A stretch of DNA of 64,000 nucleotides from Leptolyngbya sp. FACHB-60. GTDB taxonomy: Bacteria > Cyanobacteriota > Cyanobacteriia > Phormidesmidales > Phormidesmidaceae. Every line of letters begins with the position of its first letter. Position 1 is the stretch's first letter. The stretch lies in NCBI RefSeq assembly GCF_014695775.1, contig NZ_JACJOX010000049.1:227728-291727 (forward strand), written 5' to 3'. The notes below the pieces were generated by a model. It was not told the DNA's origin, ran no database searches, and saw only the letters and a program-made list of their open reading frames with translations. The position numbers were made by a program, and so were the translations under genes. Positions 58,401-64,000 of this stretch are shown here, in pieces.

Positions 58401-58672
58401 ATAGCGATAGAGACAAAACCCGTCGTGCAGGTGTTGAAGCTGCTTTTAAGAACTATTTAAGCAATTGCCAATTGAAGATGCAGCCTTATACCCGACGCCA
58501 CTCTCCTCCCTTTCCCCATCGCCGAGAGCTTGAAATCACCTACAAATCTGGAGCAGCATGCAGAGTTTTACTAGACAAGGGAATGGATTTTCTACAAAGG
58601 GATTCATTAGATCTTTATAAAATAATAGAGACTACTTATCTGGTCATAACTTACTCTCAGTGCCACAGTTAG
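52403..58672 (+). CDS. DruE/DrmA-like giant helicase with DUF1998
   Basis: The protein is 2089 residues from the ATG at 52403, with AAGGAAG upstream. DEAD/DEAH helicase core: VVATGTGSGKTECFLIPMLDRL (about 106), VTNYSMLEHMLIRP, MLVVDEAHTYSGSTGAE (about 275), IATSATLG (about 315), then SCSTTLEMGVDIG and NYQQRAGRAGRR (about 1130-1147). Several Cys4 clusters occur, e.g. CINPDC, CDAC, CRKCG, CDSCQQTF and CPHCNF with CPTC. A DUF1998 domain (about 1630-1740) includes IVIYDNVPGGAGYSQ and CGCSSSCYDCL. This fusion is the signature of Druantia DruE, related to DISARM DrmA+DrmB. It would translocate on or remodel invading DNA. It ends 21 bp before the convergent tniQ. Confidence 0.88.
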   Translation: MYLNPVEAAQTPREDLIRYLLTAYPLRDPHLRLGFRKLLEAPGNIYQQPYLEGAQPYRSTCSIKTLVDDGLLHPELTKLFNPTRFLYQHQEQAIEKVVGEHQNIVVATGTGSGKTECFLIPMLDRLLKEHAPGVQALILYPMNALVNDQVKRLRQLLSQQSDDQELIRFGFYTSRTQTEPAQALSALKEELQATEREELLKLLPEGQREAMKRCRLDDLIAAVVERVQRIQAISRREIWENPPQILVTNYSMLEHMLIRPVEREQIFERSPNFKMLVVDEAHTYSGSTGAEVSMLLKRFKAAIGLKAKGQIRCIATSATLGDRNDAAAFDQITGFAEELFGEPFGQVIWGDRVTVAERLGDAYALPEGLAEEDLYELLCDLELPALEDSLENWKDCLSYLAPYDVLQQAEQNAEGDAHQFLWFALKGHPIVHRLINLLSQGPKPWNWLARSPHLWLLPTHLDGSLDAQEETRVEQALAHLVQLGTLARLDPEDLPLLPVRLHLLFRSVEGLHACINPDCPGAITDERFKDRPHRYGKLFLSSKTECDACHAPVLELSSCRKCGQGYALAFQGYQKELLPVPRALEAAENSDRIYVLTSGALDSVTDDEGEEVTEDSENSENALIGSFLIQGNHTDGWLGGASNSTPEASSQAENTYRLHWHIPPKAKNLEGGYLTKCPACSAGRSQMSAIGRFISYTDAPLEVMLDSLFELLPEPGEANGTFSQRKLLTFSDGRQDASFFASDFQRTHTETLYRQVVWQAFDEVQQDGSASVTEVQEELVRCFLAISIPHPDRLADFHHRSYVAKDPVNEETQNKRDCENRARSRAKELMLREFGLPSAKRFSIEALGLLACYIDWDDDLTLVAETAQKFGIDEAEAKIFLTGLTNIIRLLGATDLEGASRYFPETGGVEGGQPARLSPQGRSKRYIKLRRDPNDSPDALGFLWRKTKQGQPTKVQNQIVSFYFNFFKGNFPAEENLLWLFDELKRQGYLKGFGDGRQLNWELFSLYQTQTDWYQCDSCQQTFHVPGLTEVRQFSDLALDHCLASRCGGQLQPWGTASTKASTFEEHHYRHIIQNREIIPLRAQEHTAQLGTGELAHRESRFRQGKINLLSCSTTLEMGVDIGELQAVAMRNFPPHVSNYQQRAGRAGRRTDGVAISLMYGQRRPHDRYYFDQPAELINGRNQVPRLDTGNFQIQQRHLRAELLAKFLRSECQTGAEHVKIGAFLDLPDEESNNAFQPITALSSSALNVQFQEWLSSQPARQLLAGWLQLLDSPQTVEGTLDDFRRELDDFQVEQLKDWNGLAELLTTLKTDILGETNSKVRRALEVKRDRIEDELRKIQKRQLHEELAKASILPIYGFPIDVVQLLTQDSRGQSYSTQGKHRLQRDRRMALAEYAPGQDIVVDDRVHTSVGILRPDNLDSRYYWVCPHCNFFESRAQEFQHDACPTCHKPVKGMEQSSRFYKVPKSFTTDWSVTPMVTPYLKPLRQPTSQVFLAQAGEQIDIVPHELYELKLSRGGEFFLANQGGRGFRNLGFALCERCGRDLSDGLPKTHVNRRKGQREHTHPVTGKICAGWYQRVHLGHEFSSDLLKIRFTRRTNPPPLFEDVIHLNSGNRIQSDIDESVVTSPSGGAGFWRSLTYALLAAAAQVIDVPRAELDGLFRPPDNEGLGVAEIVIYDNVPGGAGYSQRIAAQFEEILQRAYQLVESCGCSSSCYDCLRTYTNQAFHHELDRRPVAEFLRFLVEQVNPDPDLQAFAPDANRMPLAAIAERLPGYCDNARAETILYLPEIANPFTLGLLTQFVRSLAKQNSQLNLVVGKVPEQDLRQEPGKMPADEVRVLRKRLSQWIDQSLVVLSQKDSSMQPTLCISSQSSNRVALQMRLSETGEPIEWFQARSQRGVETVLQNLKELQQKASKVSAADLDDPQTEVIFPETNWGQLDLAELQNRLGFKAILAKGEISSAQYSDRYLDKTGASVLAQLLTSGVSGDFQIKVHIQETYNEHSDRDKTRRAGVEAAFKNYLSNCQLKMQPYTRRHSPPFPHRRELEITYKSGAACRVLLDKGMDFLQRDSLDLYKIIETTYLVITYSQCHS

Positions 58673-58693
58673 TCCTTATTAGTCATTGATGAT

Positions 58694-59227
58694 TTATCCC
58701 GCCTTCTGAAAGTCCTGCATCTGCTTAAATAGCATATGGCATCGACTGCATCTTCCATGCTCCCAAAGGGCCGGGATTTTGAACATTGCCTCGCAGTTAG
58801 GACACTTCGAGAGGAGTTTGAGATTATGACGATCACACTTCCAGACGGATTGATACTGCCACTCAATTTTGTGACATGGCACTTCTGCAAAACAAGCTCC
58901 ACAAAGCCTAATCGGCTTAGGCTTCATGGATTCTCCAAGCTTAGGCAGCATCTCACTCAACCTATCTGGGGAAATTTCTAGAATATGAGCTAAAGCTTCT
59001 AGCTGAACTTGAGTTGGAAAAGGATTTAGATGAAAACGTTTCCAACGTGCTATGACTGAACCAATCCCGGCGGCTTTACCTACTAGATAGGAAGTCCATT
59101 CGTTAGCCCTTTCCACTCTGCCAAGATAATGGCTAATGCTTTCTCCCTCAAAGGGTTCAAGAGCGATACACCAAGGGTCGAAATCATATAGGCCTGAATC
59201 CTCATTCATCGCTATGCCCCTAAGCAC
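58694..59227 (-). CDS. tniQ: TniQ, small V-K type
   Basis: The protein is 177 residues (an ATG at 59209 would give 171). The TniQ start DFDPWCIALEPFEGESISHYLGRVERANEWTSYLVGKAAGI is clear, and an HTH follows (LEALAHILEISPDRLSEML). The C-terminus has zinc ligands CGACFAEVPCHKIEWQY, CPNCEAMF and CSRCHMLF. The short length is typical of V-K elements. It bridges Cas12k and TnsC in target selection. Its start overlaps the tnsC end by 8 bp. Confidence 0.94.
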   Translation of the reverse strand: MLRGIAMNEDSGLYDFDPWCIALEPFEGESISHYLGRVERANEWTSYLVGKAAGIGSVIARWKRFHLNPFPTQVQLEALAHILEISPDRLSEMLPKLGESMKPKPIRLCGACFAEVPCHKIEWQYQSVWKCDRHNLKLLSKCPNCEAMFKIPALWEHGRCSRCHMLFKQMQDFQKAG

Positions 59228-60029
59228 CTACCAGATAGTAATCTCCCTCAATTTCTTTAAGAGTTCCTAAATCTACTTTAGACTTTCCGCTTTCCAAAGC
59301 ATAAACTGCAGCATCTCGAAGTATTTGATCTAGCAGTCGAATTTGTCCACGAGTCTTTTCTTGAAGTAGGGTTATGACTTGTTGATCTTTGTCTAGGTTA
59401 GAAGGTTCGGGAAGTTTTAGTATGTCATTTTCCCACGTTCTAACGGCTTTATTGAAATTCCCACCTTCTAAGCGTTCGAAGTTAAAATGACAAGCAAATC
59501 TGCTGATAACCTGCTCATTCTTACTTATTAATGTATCTAGTCGGCTGCTTGTTCCCACAAGTATGGGTAAGACTCCAGCATTTTTCTCTAAATCCCGAAT
59601 ATCGTCTAAAGTTTGAAACTGAAGTCTATGAGCCTCATCTATAATGAGCATTTCAACCTGAGACTGTTGGAGGTAGTTCCAAACAATTTTCCTCTGCTGA
59701 TTTACACTGCCGCTAATGACTTTAGGTTTCAAGCTTGTAGCGATTCGATCAAAAAGGACAGAAGAGCTGCATGAACTGCCGGTCAGCTCGATGTAAAGAA
59801 CAGGAATTTTAGGGTGGCTATTGGGTCTTTTTTGTGATCTATTTTGAAAAGCATAAAAAATAGATGCAGAGGTTTTACCTAGCCCTGTATCTCCTACTAC
59901 TCTTCCTGGCTTACGTAGCTTGCGTCTACGGTCGAGCCAAGTACAGTAGTCTCCAACCTGCTTAAGTTTCAAGATCTCAGGGTTTCTCAGACGTTTGATC
60001 TCAGCTTGTAGCTTTTCTTCAGAAAGCAT
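59220..60029 (-). CDS. tnsC: TnsC AAA+ ATPase
   Basis: The protein is 269 residues. Walker A VVGDTGLGKTSASIFY (about 44-58) and Walker B EMLIIDEAHRLQFQ (about 128-140) are clear; sensor I-type ILVGTSSRLD follows. Short V-K TnsC proteins form ATP-dependent helical filaments on DNA that connect the Cas12k/TniQ target complex to TnsB. It starts right at the end of tnsB and overlaps tniQ at its own end. Confidence 0.95.
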   Translation of the reverse strand: MLSEEKLQAEIKRLRNPEILKLKQVGDYCTWLDRRRKLRKPGRVVGDTGLGKTSASIFYAFQNRSQKRPNSHPKIPVLYIELTGSSCSSSVLFDRIATSLKPKVISGSVNQQRKIVWNYLQQSQVEMLIIDEAHRLQFQTLDDIRDLEKNAGVLPILVGTSSRLDTLISKNEQVISRFACHFNFERLEGGNFNKAVRTWENDILKLPEPSNLDKDQQVITLLQEKTRGQIRLLDQILRDAAVYALESGKSKVDLGTLKEIEGDYYLVGA

Positions 60030-62012
60030 TTATATCCCAAGCTCCTGACGCATTAAATCATAGTCAATTTTTTCAACGGGTTCTTCTGAGCCTTTTTCCT
60101 CCAAAGGTAGAGACTCAACCACACTAGGCTTTTCTTCCTCATGCCAGCTAGGTAAAGTATCAAATTTTTCTTGTTCTAGCTTTCTTCTTTCTGACTTAGT
60201 TTTCTTTGCTTTGCTATTTAAGAATTCTCTTCTTCGAACGGCCTCTTCTAAAACGGTAACATTGTTGATACCTTTACCACGTTTCTTAGAATCATCGCTA
60301 GCCTTCTTGACATCTTCTAAGGAAAGTTTTTCTGCCTCCAATCCCATTGCATAAGCTCGACCGAGAAACTTCTCGCGGTTGTTATTTCGGTCATAGACCA
60401 TAACCATAGTGATGTCTCTCGGATCAAATCGTAAAATGACTGTATGACCACTATAGGCACCTAGGTTTTCCCCTTTATACATAAGATTGGCAAAACGCAA
60501 GTAACCATTGTCTTTGACTACCCTTTCCTCAGCTTTCATTAAGCAAATATCTAACTCACGTTCTTTTATGAGTACAGGAGGAGATATTAAATCCTTCTGC
60601 CATCGCTCAACACGGCTTTGAGTAGCCACGAAAGGATTTGACTGAGTTCTAGAATCTGGTTTCTGGTTATAGTTATCTACGATATATCCTACCAAAAGCC
60701 ATTCCAGTTCTGAGAGAGTAAGACAAGCTCGCGCTTCTGCATTTTTCGGTCTCTCTAGAACATTAGCCCCAACAAAACCCTCAACATCTGAGAGAAGCTG
60801 ACTCATCGTTCTAAACGGTCTTTCGACAATACCCCCCTCAGACGGCCTCGACCTGAATTCCGTTTCAAAACCTACTTGGTCAGCAATCCACTCAGTAACG
60901 TGATTGGATTTGAAGTCACTTCCGTTGTCTGTAAACAGGTAAGCAGGGACACCGTAGCATGGCCATCTACTTCTCAGTTGGTACTCGGGTCCATAGCTTT
61001 TAGGAAGAAATGCATCTCGAAGAGCTAGAGCAACAACTTGTGCACTCGGAGCACTAAATCCTAGTCGAAAACCGACTATACACCTGGAATGCGTATCTAT
61101 TACCGTTGTTAAAAATGGTCTGCTAATTTCAACGCCTTCTTTATCAACGAGTAGTATATCTGCTTTTGTATGATCAACTTGCCAAACTTGATTGCTATAT
61201 TGAATTTCAAGTTCTCTACCACTTTTTGGTCTAAGCACAAGTTTTGAACTATGCCATCCGGGACTACGGCTTGTCTTGGCAATATATTTCTCTTCTTCCA
61301 AAGGTTTGAGCCACCGTTCTATAGTACGTCTGCTAGGAGGTTTGCCATATTCCTTCCAATGGCGAAACCCCTCTCCTTTCTCTCGGCTCTGAATTAAAGC
61401 ACCAATCTCTTTGTCTAAATCTTCTCCTACCAACCCTTTTTTCTCAAGTTCTGAAATTTCTGGTTTTAGCTCTAGCTTGGAAAGTTCATATGCTCTAGTC
61501 TCTATCCTTTCAACAACTTTGTGTCGTGGTAAGGAGTTCTTGCCTTTATTGCCAGCCTTGTATATTTTGACCGTTCGTTCATGCCAATATTTTTTATTCT
61601 TGCGGGGATGTCCCTTGTCAGCTCTAGGTGCAGGTATTAGAGAAGCTGGGCCATGTAGTTTCCACTTTTCAAAGTCTCTCCTGACCTGCCTAACAGATTT
61701 ACCTAAGCGTGTTGAGGCGTCCTTCAGTTTCTGACTGTATTCGCGCTTATTGCAGGGTTTCCGCAAGTCTCGAAATATCTCCAGTTTAAGCCGCTCATTG
61801 CCTGACAACCTGTAGTCATCATCTTCCGCATAACGCTGGTCAATAAACTCTACCGCCTCGTCTTCCTCTGACTCCTGAGTATGGCTTGTCTCAGCAAGTA
61901 AGCCAAAGCCCGTGTCATTTTCGAACTCACTGTCATTCAAGCCATCAAAGAGCTGGTTAGTATCAGTTTTATGCAAGTCCTGAGAAGACATAGCACGAAG
62001 GATATAGTTCAC
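60030..62012 (-). CDS. tnsB: TnsB DDE transposase
   Basis: The protein is 660 residues (or 653 from the ATG at 61991, MSSQDLHKTDTNQL). Order: N-terminal DNA-binding helical domains (about 65-270), retroviral-integrase-type catalytic core and basic C-tail. The DDE triad is visible: WQVDHTKADILLV (first Asp, about 279), LFTDNGSDFKS (second Asp, about 359) and GGIVERPFRTM (Glu, about 394). It cleaves and joins the 3' ends at the left and right ends. No TnsA is present, so cointegrate products are expected. First gene of the tnsB-tnsC-tniQ operon, promoter within the left end. Confidence 0.95.
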   Translation of the reverse strand: MNYILRAMSSQDLHKTDTNQLFDGLNDSEFENDTGFGLLAETSHTQESEEDEAVEFIDQRYAEDDDYRLSGNERLKLEIFRDLRKPCNKREYSQKLKDASTRLGKSVRQVRRDFEKWKLHGPASLIPAPRADKGHPRKNKKYWHERTVKIYKAGNKGKNSLPRHKVVERIETRAYELSKLELKPEISELEKKGLVGEDLDKEIGALIQSREKGEGFRHWKEYGKPPSRRTIERWLKPLEEEKYIAKTSRSPGWHSSKLVLRPKSGRELEIQYSNQVWQVDHTKADILLVDKEGVEISRPFLTTVIDTHSRCIVGFRLGFSAPSAQVVALALRDAFLPKSYGPEYQLRSRWPCYGVPAYLFTDNGSDFKSNHVTEWIADQVGFETEFRSRPSEGGIVERPFRTMSQLLSDVEGFVGANVLERPKNAEARACLTLSELEWLLVGYIVDNYNQKPDSRTQSNPFVATQSRVERWQKDLISPPVLIKERELDICLMKAEERVVKDNGYLRFANLMYKGENLGAYSGHTVILRFDPRDITMVMVYDRNNNREKFLGRAYAMGLEAEKLSLEDVKKASDDSKKRGKGINNVTVLEEAVRRREFLNSKAKKTKSERRKLEQEKFDTLPSWHEEEKPSVVESLPLEEKGSEEPVEKIDYDLMRQELGI

Positions 62013-62301
62013 TTGAACTAATCTTAACTCTATTTTCTTAATTCAGGTCATCTAATTTGTCGTTTATCTTGCCTGCCATCTCTCCTAGAAGTCAGAAGAA
62101 TTGGGGCATTCCAGCTTATCGAGAAATGACATTCAAATTGTCGACATCATCGAGAATCGACGCATAAAATGTCGCTGAGGCAATCTGTAGTCCCAAAAAG
62201 CATTGAGCGCCTGAAACCTATGTCACAAAAGGGTTTCAGGCGTCAATGCAGATTGACAAATAAAATGACAGGCAGACATATAAAATGTCGCGCAACAGAC
62301 A
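62013..62301. repeat. CAST left end with TnsB-binding-like repeats
   Basis: Boxes of the form GAC(A/G)...AT-rich...TGTC occur at 62047-62062, 62128-62143, 62159-62174, 62255-62270 and 62275-62290, spaced as TnsB sites are. The terminal inverted repeat ends ACA at 62299-62301 (TGT read inward), matching the right end at 23345. A one-step alternative terminus at 62303 is possible. The tnsB promoter must lie here, so TnsB binding could autoregulate. Confidence 0.78.
62202..62247. repeat. Hairpin inside the left end
   Basis: Arms ATTGAGCGCCTGAAACC (62202-62218) and GGTTTCAGGCGTCAAT (62232-62247) pair with one bulged base around a 13-nt loop. It lies about 55-100 bp from the terminus, the same layout as the right-end hairpin at 23419-23459, though the arms differ in sequence. 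It may insulate tnsB from outside transcription. Confidence 0.55.
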
Positions 62302-62414
62302 CATTGTTTGTCACCAGAGACACAATGATGCCGTCAAAGTCATATTGCTGTCATCGGGACACATTTGTGTCGTCAAGCTACTGGTGACACACTCTTGTCG
62401 TCTAGAAAGCCATA

Positions 62415-62455
62415 GAAGGCTATGGTCTTACCTTTCAACTCGCTCATTTCTTACA
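62415..62455 (-). ncRNA. Diverged homing crRNA in the second right end
   Basis: On the minus strand TTGAAAG is followed by GTAAGACCATAGCCTTC (62415-62431). It differs from the window's tRNA-Gly target at 2 of 17 positions. It is positionally equivalent to the homing crRNA of the main element. It may have matched an ancestral or another species' tRNA-Gly(UCC), or have decayed. Confidence 0.75.
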
Positions 62456-62484
62456 GCCAGCGCTGATAGTGCTCATTAGGATTT

Positions 62485-62521
62485 TCTTCAACCTCCCCTG
62501 TCCAGGGTGGTTGATTGTGAC
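62485..62521 (-). CRISPR. Single CRISPR repeat, array remnant
   Basis: One 37-nt repeat (TCTTCAACCTCCCCTGTCCA... ending GATTGTGAC) aligned with the repeats at 23655-23984. No spacer follows: the leader-homologous sequence begins directly at 62522. The array has collapsed to one unit, probably by repeat recombination. Confidence 0.85.
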
Positions 62522-62664
62522 CTCAGGCTCATCAAAAGCACTCAAATTAACGCTTTCAGAAGTCAATTTGCGCGGAAGATAGGTCAGGCGGCTGCCCTTT
62601 CTCGCTGAGTCGGGGGCCAGAAACCGCTTGAAGACTTCTGTGTTGGTTAGACGCCCGCTGGGGG

Positions 62665-62943
62665 CTAACCGCTGGGTTCGAGCGGCCGAGTAAATAGCGC
62701 CTGAACTTTTTCGGTCAGCCGCCGGTAGCAGCTACGGGCGGCATCTAAAATAGCATCGAGGGGATCGCTGAGGGCGATCGCATTGCCGACGCTTTCTTCT
62801 AGCTCTTGCTGGCGCTGATCGACCTGGCGCAGGCTCTCAACGTAGGCATTGAGCAAGCTCTTCTGGCTGCGGCCAAACTCAGGCAGCTGCCGATCAACGT
62901 CTTCGTCGGTAACGAGCAGGTGAGGGCGGCTTGTAAGGAGTGA
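62665..62943 (-). pseudogene. Fragment of a helical coding gene
   Basis: An open frame ends at 62665 and reads back to a TAG near 62944: LVTDEDVDRQLPEFGRSQKSLLNAYVESLRQVDQRQQELEESVGNAIALSDPLDAILDAARSCYRRLTEKVQALF. It has good coding character but no proper ATG start (the only internal Met is at 62856), so it looks like the C-terminal part of a broken gene. The family was not recognised. It fills most of the 62578-63144 stretch, which holds nothing else I can support. Confidence 0.5.
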
Positions 62944-63144
62944 CTACTGCTCTTGGTTTTCTCCTTTGCTGCGCCAGGTGACGATGGATCGCCTGCTAAA
63001 GCTAGAGCATATGATGACGACGGAACTGGCAGAATTAGAGAAACTGCTGGGTTCTCAACGAGGTACCTCCATGGCGGTAGCCACAGCAAAGCGGTGATAG
63101 CAGACTAAGGCGTGTGATGGCAATACGACGGGAGAATGTGGCCC

Positions 63145-63696
63145 ATGGTACTGACTAAATCCTTAACGCTGGAGCAGTTCTTGCAGCGTCCAGAAACTAA
63201 ACCAGCTTCAGAATTTTTTCAGGGAGAGGTGGTTCAAAAGCCTATGCCGCAAGGTGAGCACAGTACCTTACAGGGCGAGCTATGTGATCGCATTAATCAG
63301 ATCGCCAAATCTCAACAGATTGCCTATGCCTTTCCAGAGCTGCGCTGTGTGTTTGGCGGCAATGCGATCGTGCCCGATGTGACGGTGTTTCGGTGGGGGC
63401 GCATTCCCCGGCAGCCATCGGGGCGGGTGGCAAATCGGTTTGAGCTGCACCCTGACTGGGCGATCGAAATTTTGTCGCCCGAGCAGAGTCAAACGAAGGT
63501 GCTAGAAAAGCTGCTCTACTGCTCTGAGCACGGCACTGAAATCGGTTGGTTGATTGACCCAGAGGTGGATAGCATTTTGACAGTGGCGGCTGGTCAACGG
63601 GTGCAGATTTTAAACGGCGATCGGCTCTTGCCTATCCTCAGTGAGATTCCACTTTCACTGACTGCTGAGCAGGTTTTTGGGTGGTTAAGTTTATAG
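63145..63696 (+). CDS. Uma2-family (DUF820) endonuclease-like protein
   Basis: The protein is 183 residues from the ATG at 63145 (MVLTKSLTLEQFLQRPETKPASEFFQGEVVQKP), with GGGAGA at ribosome-site distance; an ATG at 63136 is also possible. It has the PD-(D/E)xK elements of the family: FFQGEVV (acid), VPDVTVFRWGRIP and DWAIEILSPEQS. Such genes are abundant in cyanobacteria, and a second Uma2 gene lies at the other window edge. Function is unclear. Confidence 0.85.
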   Translation: MVLTKSLTLEQFLQRPETKPASEFFQGEVVQKPMPQGEHSTLQGELCDRINQIAKSQQIAYAFPELRCVFGGNAIVPDVTVFRWGRIPRQPSGRVANRFELHPDWAIEILSPEQSQTKVLEKLLYCSEHGTEIGWLIDPEVDSILTVAAGQRVQILNGDRLLPILSEIPLSLTAEQVFGWLSL

Positions 63697-63907
63697 ACAG
63701 TGTTTTTCAGTACAGAATTGGATAGAGATGAAGTATTTGTCAATTCGAGATTGTGTTCAAAAAATCCAGCAAATTGACTCCAAAAGACTCAACCGATAAT
63801 CGATAATTTACATTAATATTTATTCTATTGATCAATTGACAAAGTGCTATCAAAAAAACTCCATAGACTAAGACCTATTAAGCCTGTTATAGCTGTGGTC
63901 ATTTGGG

Positions 63908-64000
63908 TTAGGACGCGGCTTGCTTGAGCACGACTTCGATAGCGGCTCGTAAGCCGTCAGCATGAGGGAGGTGTTTGCGAATCCGGCTCTTTAACCAACC
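63908..64000 (-). CDS. Transposase C-terminus (partial, IS630-like)
   Basis: On the minus strand an open frame enters from the window edge and ends at a TAA (63908-63910): GWLKSRIRKHLPHADGLRAAIEVVLKQAAS. The 'LKSRIRK...ADGLRAAIEVVL' ending resembles the C-terminus of IS630-superfamily DDE transposases. Only 30 residues are visible, so the family is tentative. The 210 bp between the Uma2 gene and this end are AT-rich and show no gene. Confidence 0.55.
   Translation of the reverse strand, partial: GWLKSRIRKHLPHADGLRAAIEVVLKQAAS

Larger units (their letters stand above)
23345..62301. mobile_element. Type V-K CRISPR-associated transposon (CAST), about 39 kb
   Basis: The element has the complete V-K gene set (tnsB, tnsC, tniQ, cas12k), tracrRNA, CRISPR array, homing crRNA and both ends, with about 32 kb of defence cargo between cas12k and tniQ. 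Proposed termini form imperfect inverted repeats. The right end at 23345 reads TGTACTGTTGAGCGACAG; the left end, read inward from 62301, is TGTCTGTTGCGCGACAT. Both continue into TnsB-site-like GACA...TGTC boxes. No TnsA is present, as in other V-K elements. No perfect 5-bp target duplication was found: the base quintet before the right end is CGCTT, and that after the left end is CATTG. Later rearrangement at the left side could explain this. Confidence 0.9.
62302..62577. mobile_element. Second, diverged CAST right end (remnant)
   Basis: From 62302 the plus strand is homologous to 23471 onward: CATTGTTTGTCACCAG versus CATTATTTGTCAGCAG, the GGGACACA...GTGTCGTC boxes, the homing-crRNA region, one repeat, and the array leader (CAGGCTC...TTTCAGAAGTCA...TTTGCGCGGA). 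Homology stops at about 62577. It abuts the left end of the main element in direct orientation. Its own outer terminus (the first 10 or so bases) is missing. Spacers, tracrRNA and cas12k are absent, so it is a remnant of another V-K element. Confidence 0.88.

Noticed and set aside
48950..58672. Calling this operon a complete class 1 or class 2 DISARM
   Set aside because: No separate DrmB and DrmC (PLD) genes are recognisable, and the methyltransferase is DUF1156-type rather than the usual DrmMI/DrmMII; a DruE-like label is safer.
23340..62306. A 5-bp target-site duplication flanking the CAST
   Set aside because: CGCTT precedes the right end and CATTG follows the left end; they do not match, so no duplication is claimed.
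62799..63089. 96-codon minus-strand open frame downstream of the remnant CAST end
   Set aside because: It overlaps a better-coding frame in another phase and its translation is Ser/Ala-rich with no domain.

Overview
The window reads as cyanobacterial chromosome. It is rich in the octamer GCGATCGC (HIP1), and it carries an NblA-like phycobilisome-degradation protein, a FutA-type iron-binding protein, DUF433/DUF5615 and Uma2-family genes, and a many-PAS hybrid histidine kinase. GC is moderate to high in the core. A filamentous Leptolyngbya/Nodosilinea-type organism is plausible, but that placement is inference.

Region 1 (1-23.3 kb) is ordinary core and accessory chromosome. In order it holds: a partial Uma2 gene, a long leucine-rich-repeat protein, futA, a proline-rich membrane protein, nblA, a GAF protein, a PBP4-type carboxypeptidase, an LpxB-related glycosyltransferase, a DUF2726 protein, the giant sensor kinase, a secreted protein, an alpha/beta hydrolase, a DUF433/DUF5615 toxin-antitoxin pair, an SGNH-type membrane protein, a GH24 lysozyme with peptidoglycan-binding repeats, cobA, sirB, and finally tRNA-Gly(UCC).

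Region 2 (23,345-62,301) is a type V-K CRISPR-associated transposon (CAST) of about 39 kb, inserted one base after the tRNA-Gly gene. It reads: right end, delocalised homing crRNA, a short CRISPR array, tracrRNA, cas12k and a small HTH regulator; then about 32 kb of cargo; then tniQ, tnsC, tnsB and the left end. The 17-nt homing spacer (23,585-23,601, minus strand) matches 23,290-23,306 of the tRNA-Gly exactly. A GTG PAM precedes the target, and the transposon end lies 55 bp downstream of the PAM. The insertion history is therefore legible in the sequence.

The cargo is a dense anti-phage island. It includes an Mrr-type restriction endonuclease, a DUF499 ATPase, a DUF1156-type adenine methyltransferase, a NERD-SF1 helicase, an unrecognised 327-residue protein, a RecQ helicase, a PLD-SNF2 helicase, a WYL regulator, and a three-gene operon ending in a 2089-residue DEAD-helicase/DUF1998 protein like DruE or a DrmA-DrmB fusion. 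Two AT-rich putative membrane/coiled-coil genes, a zinc-finger protein and a lone IS1595-type zinc ribbon are interspersed. The layout resembles DISARM-related/Druantia-like systems carried by an RNA-guided transposon.

Region 3 (62,302-64,000): directly abutting the left end is a second, diverged CAST right end (62,302-62,577). It has its own homing spacer, two mismatches from the tRNA, and a CRISPR array reduced to a single repeat. This points to an older related CAST at the same tRNA site whose body has been lost. It is followed by a degraded coding fragment, a Uma2-family gene and the C-terminus of a transposase at the window edge.
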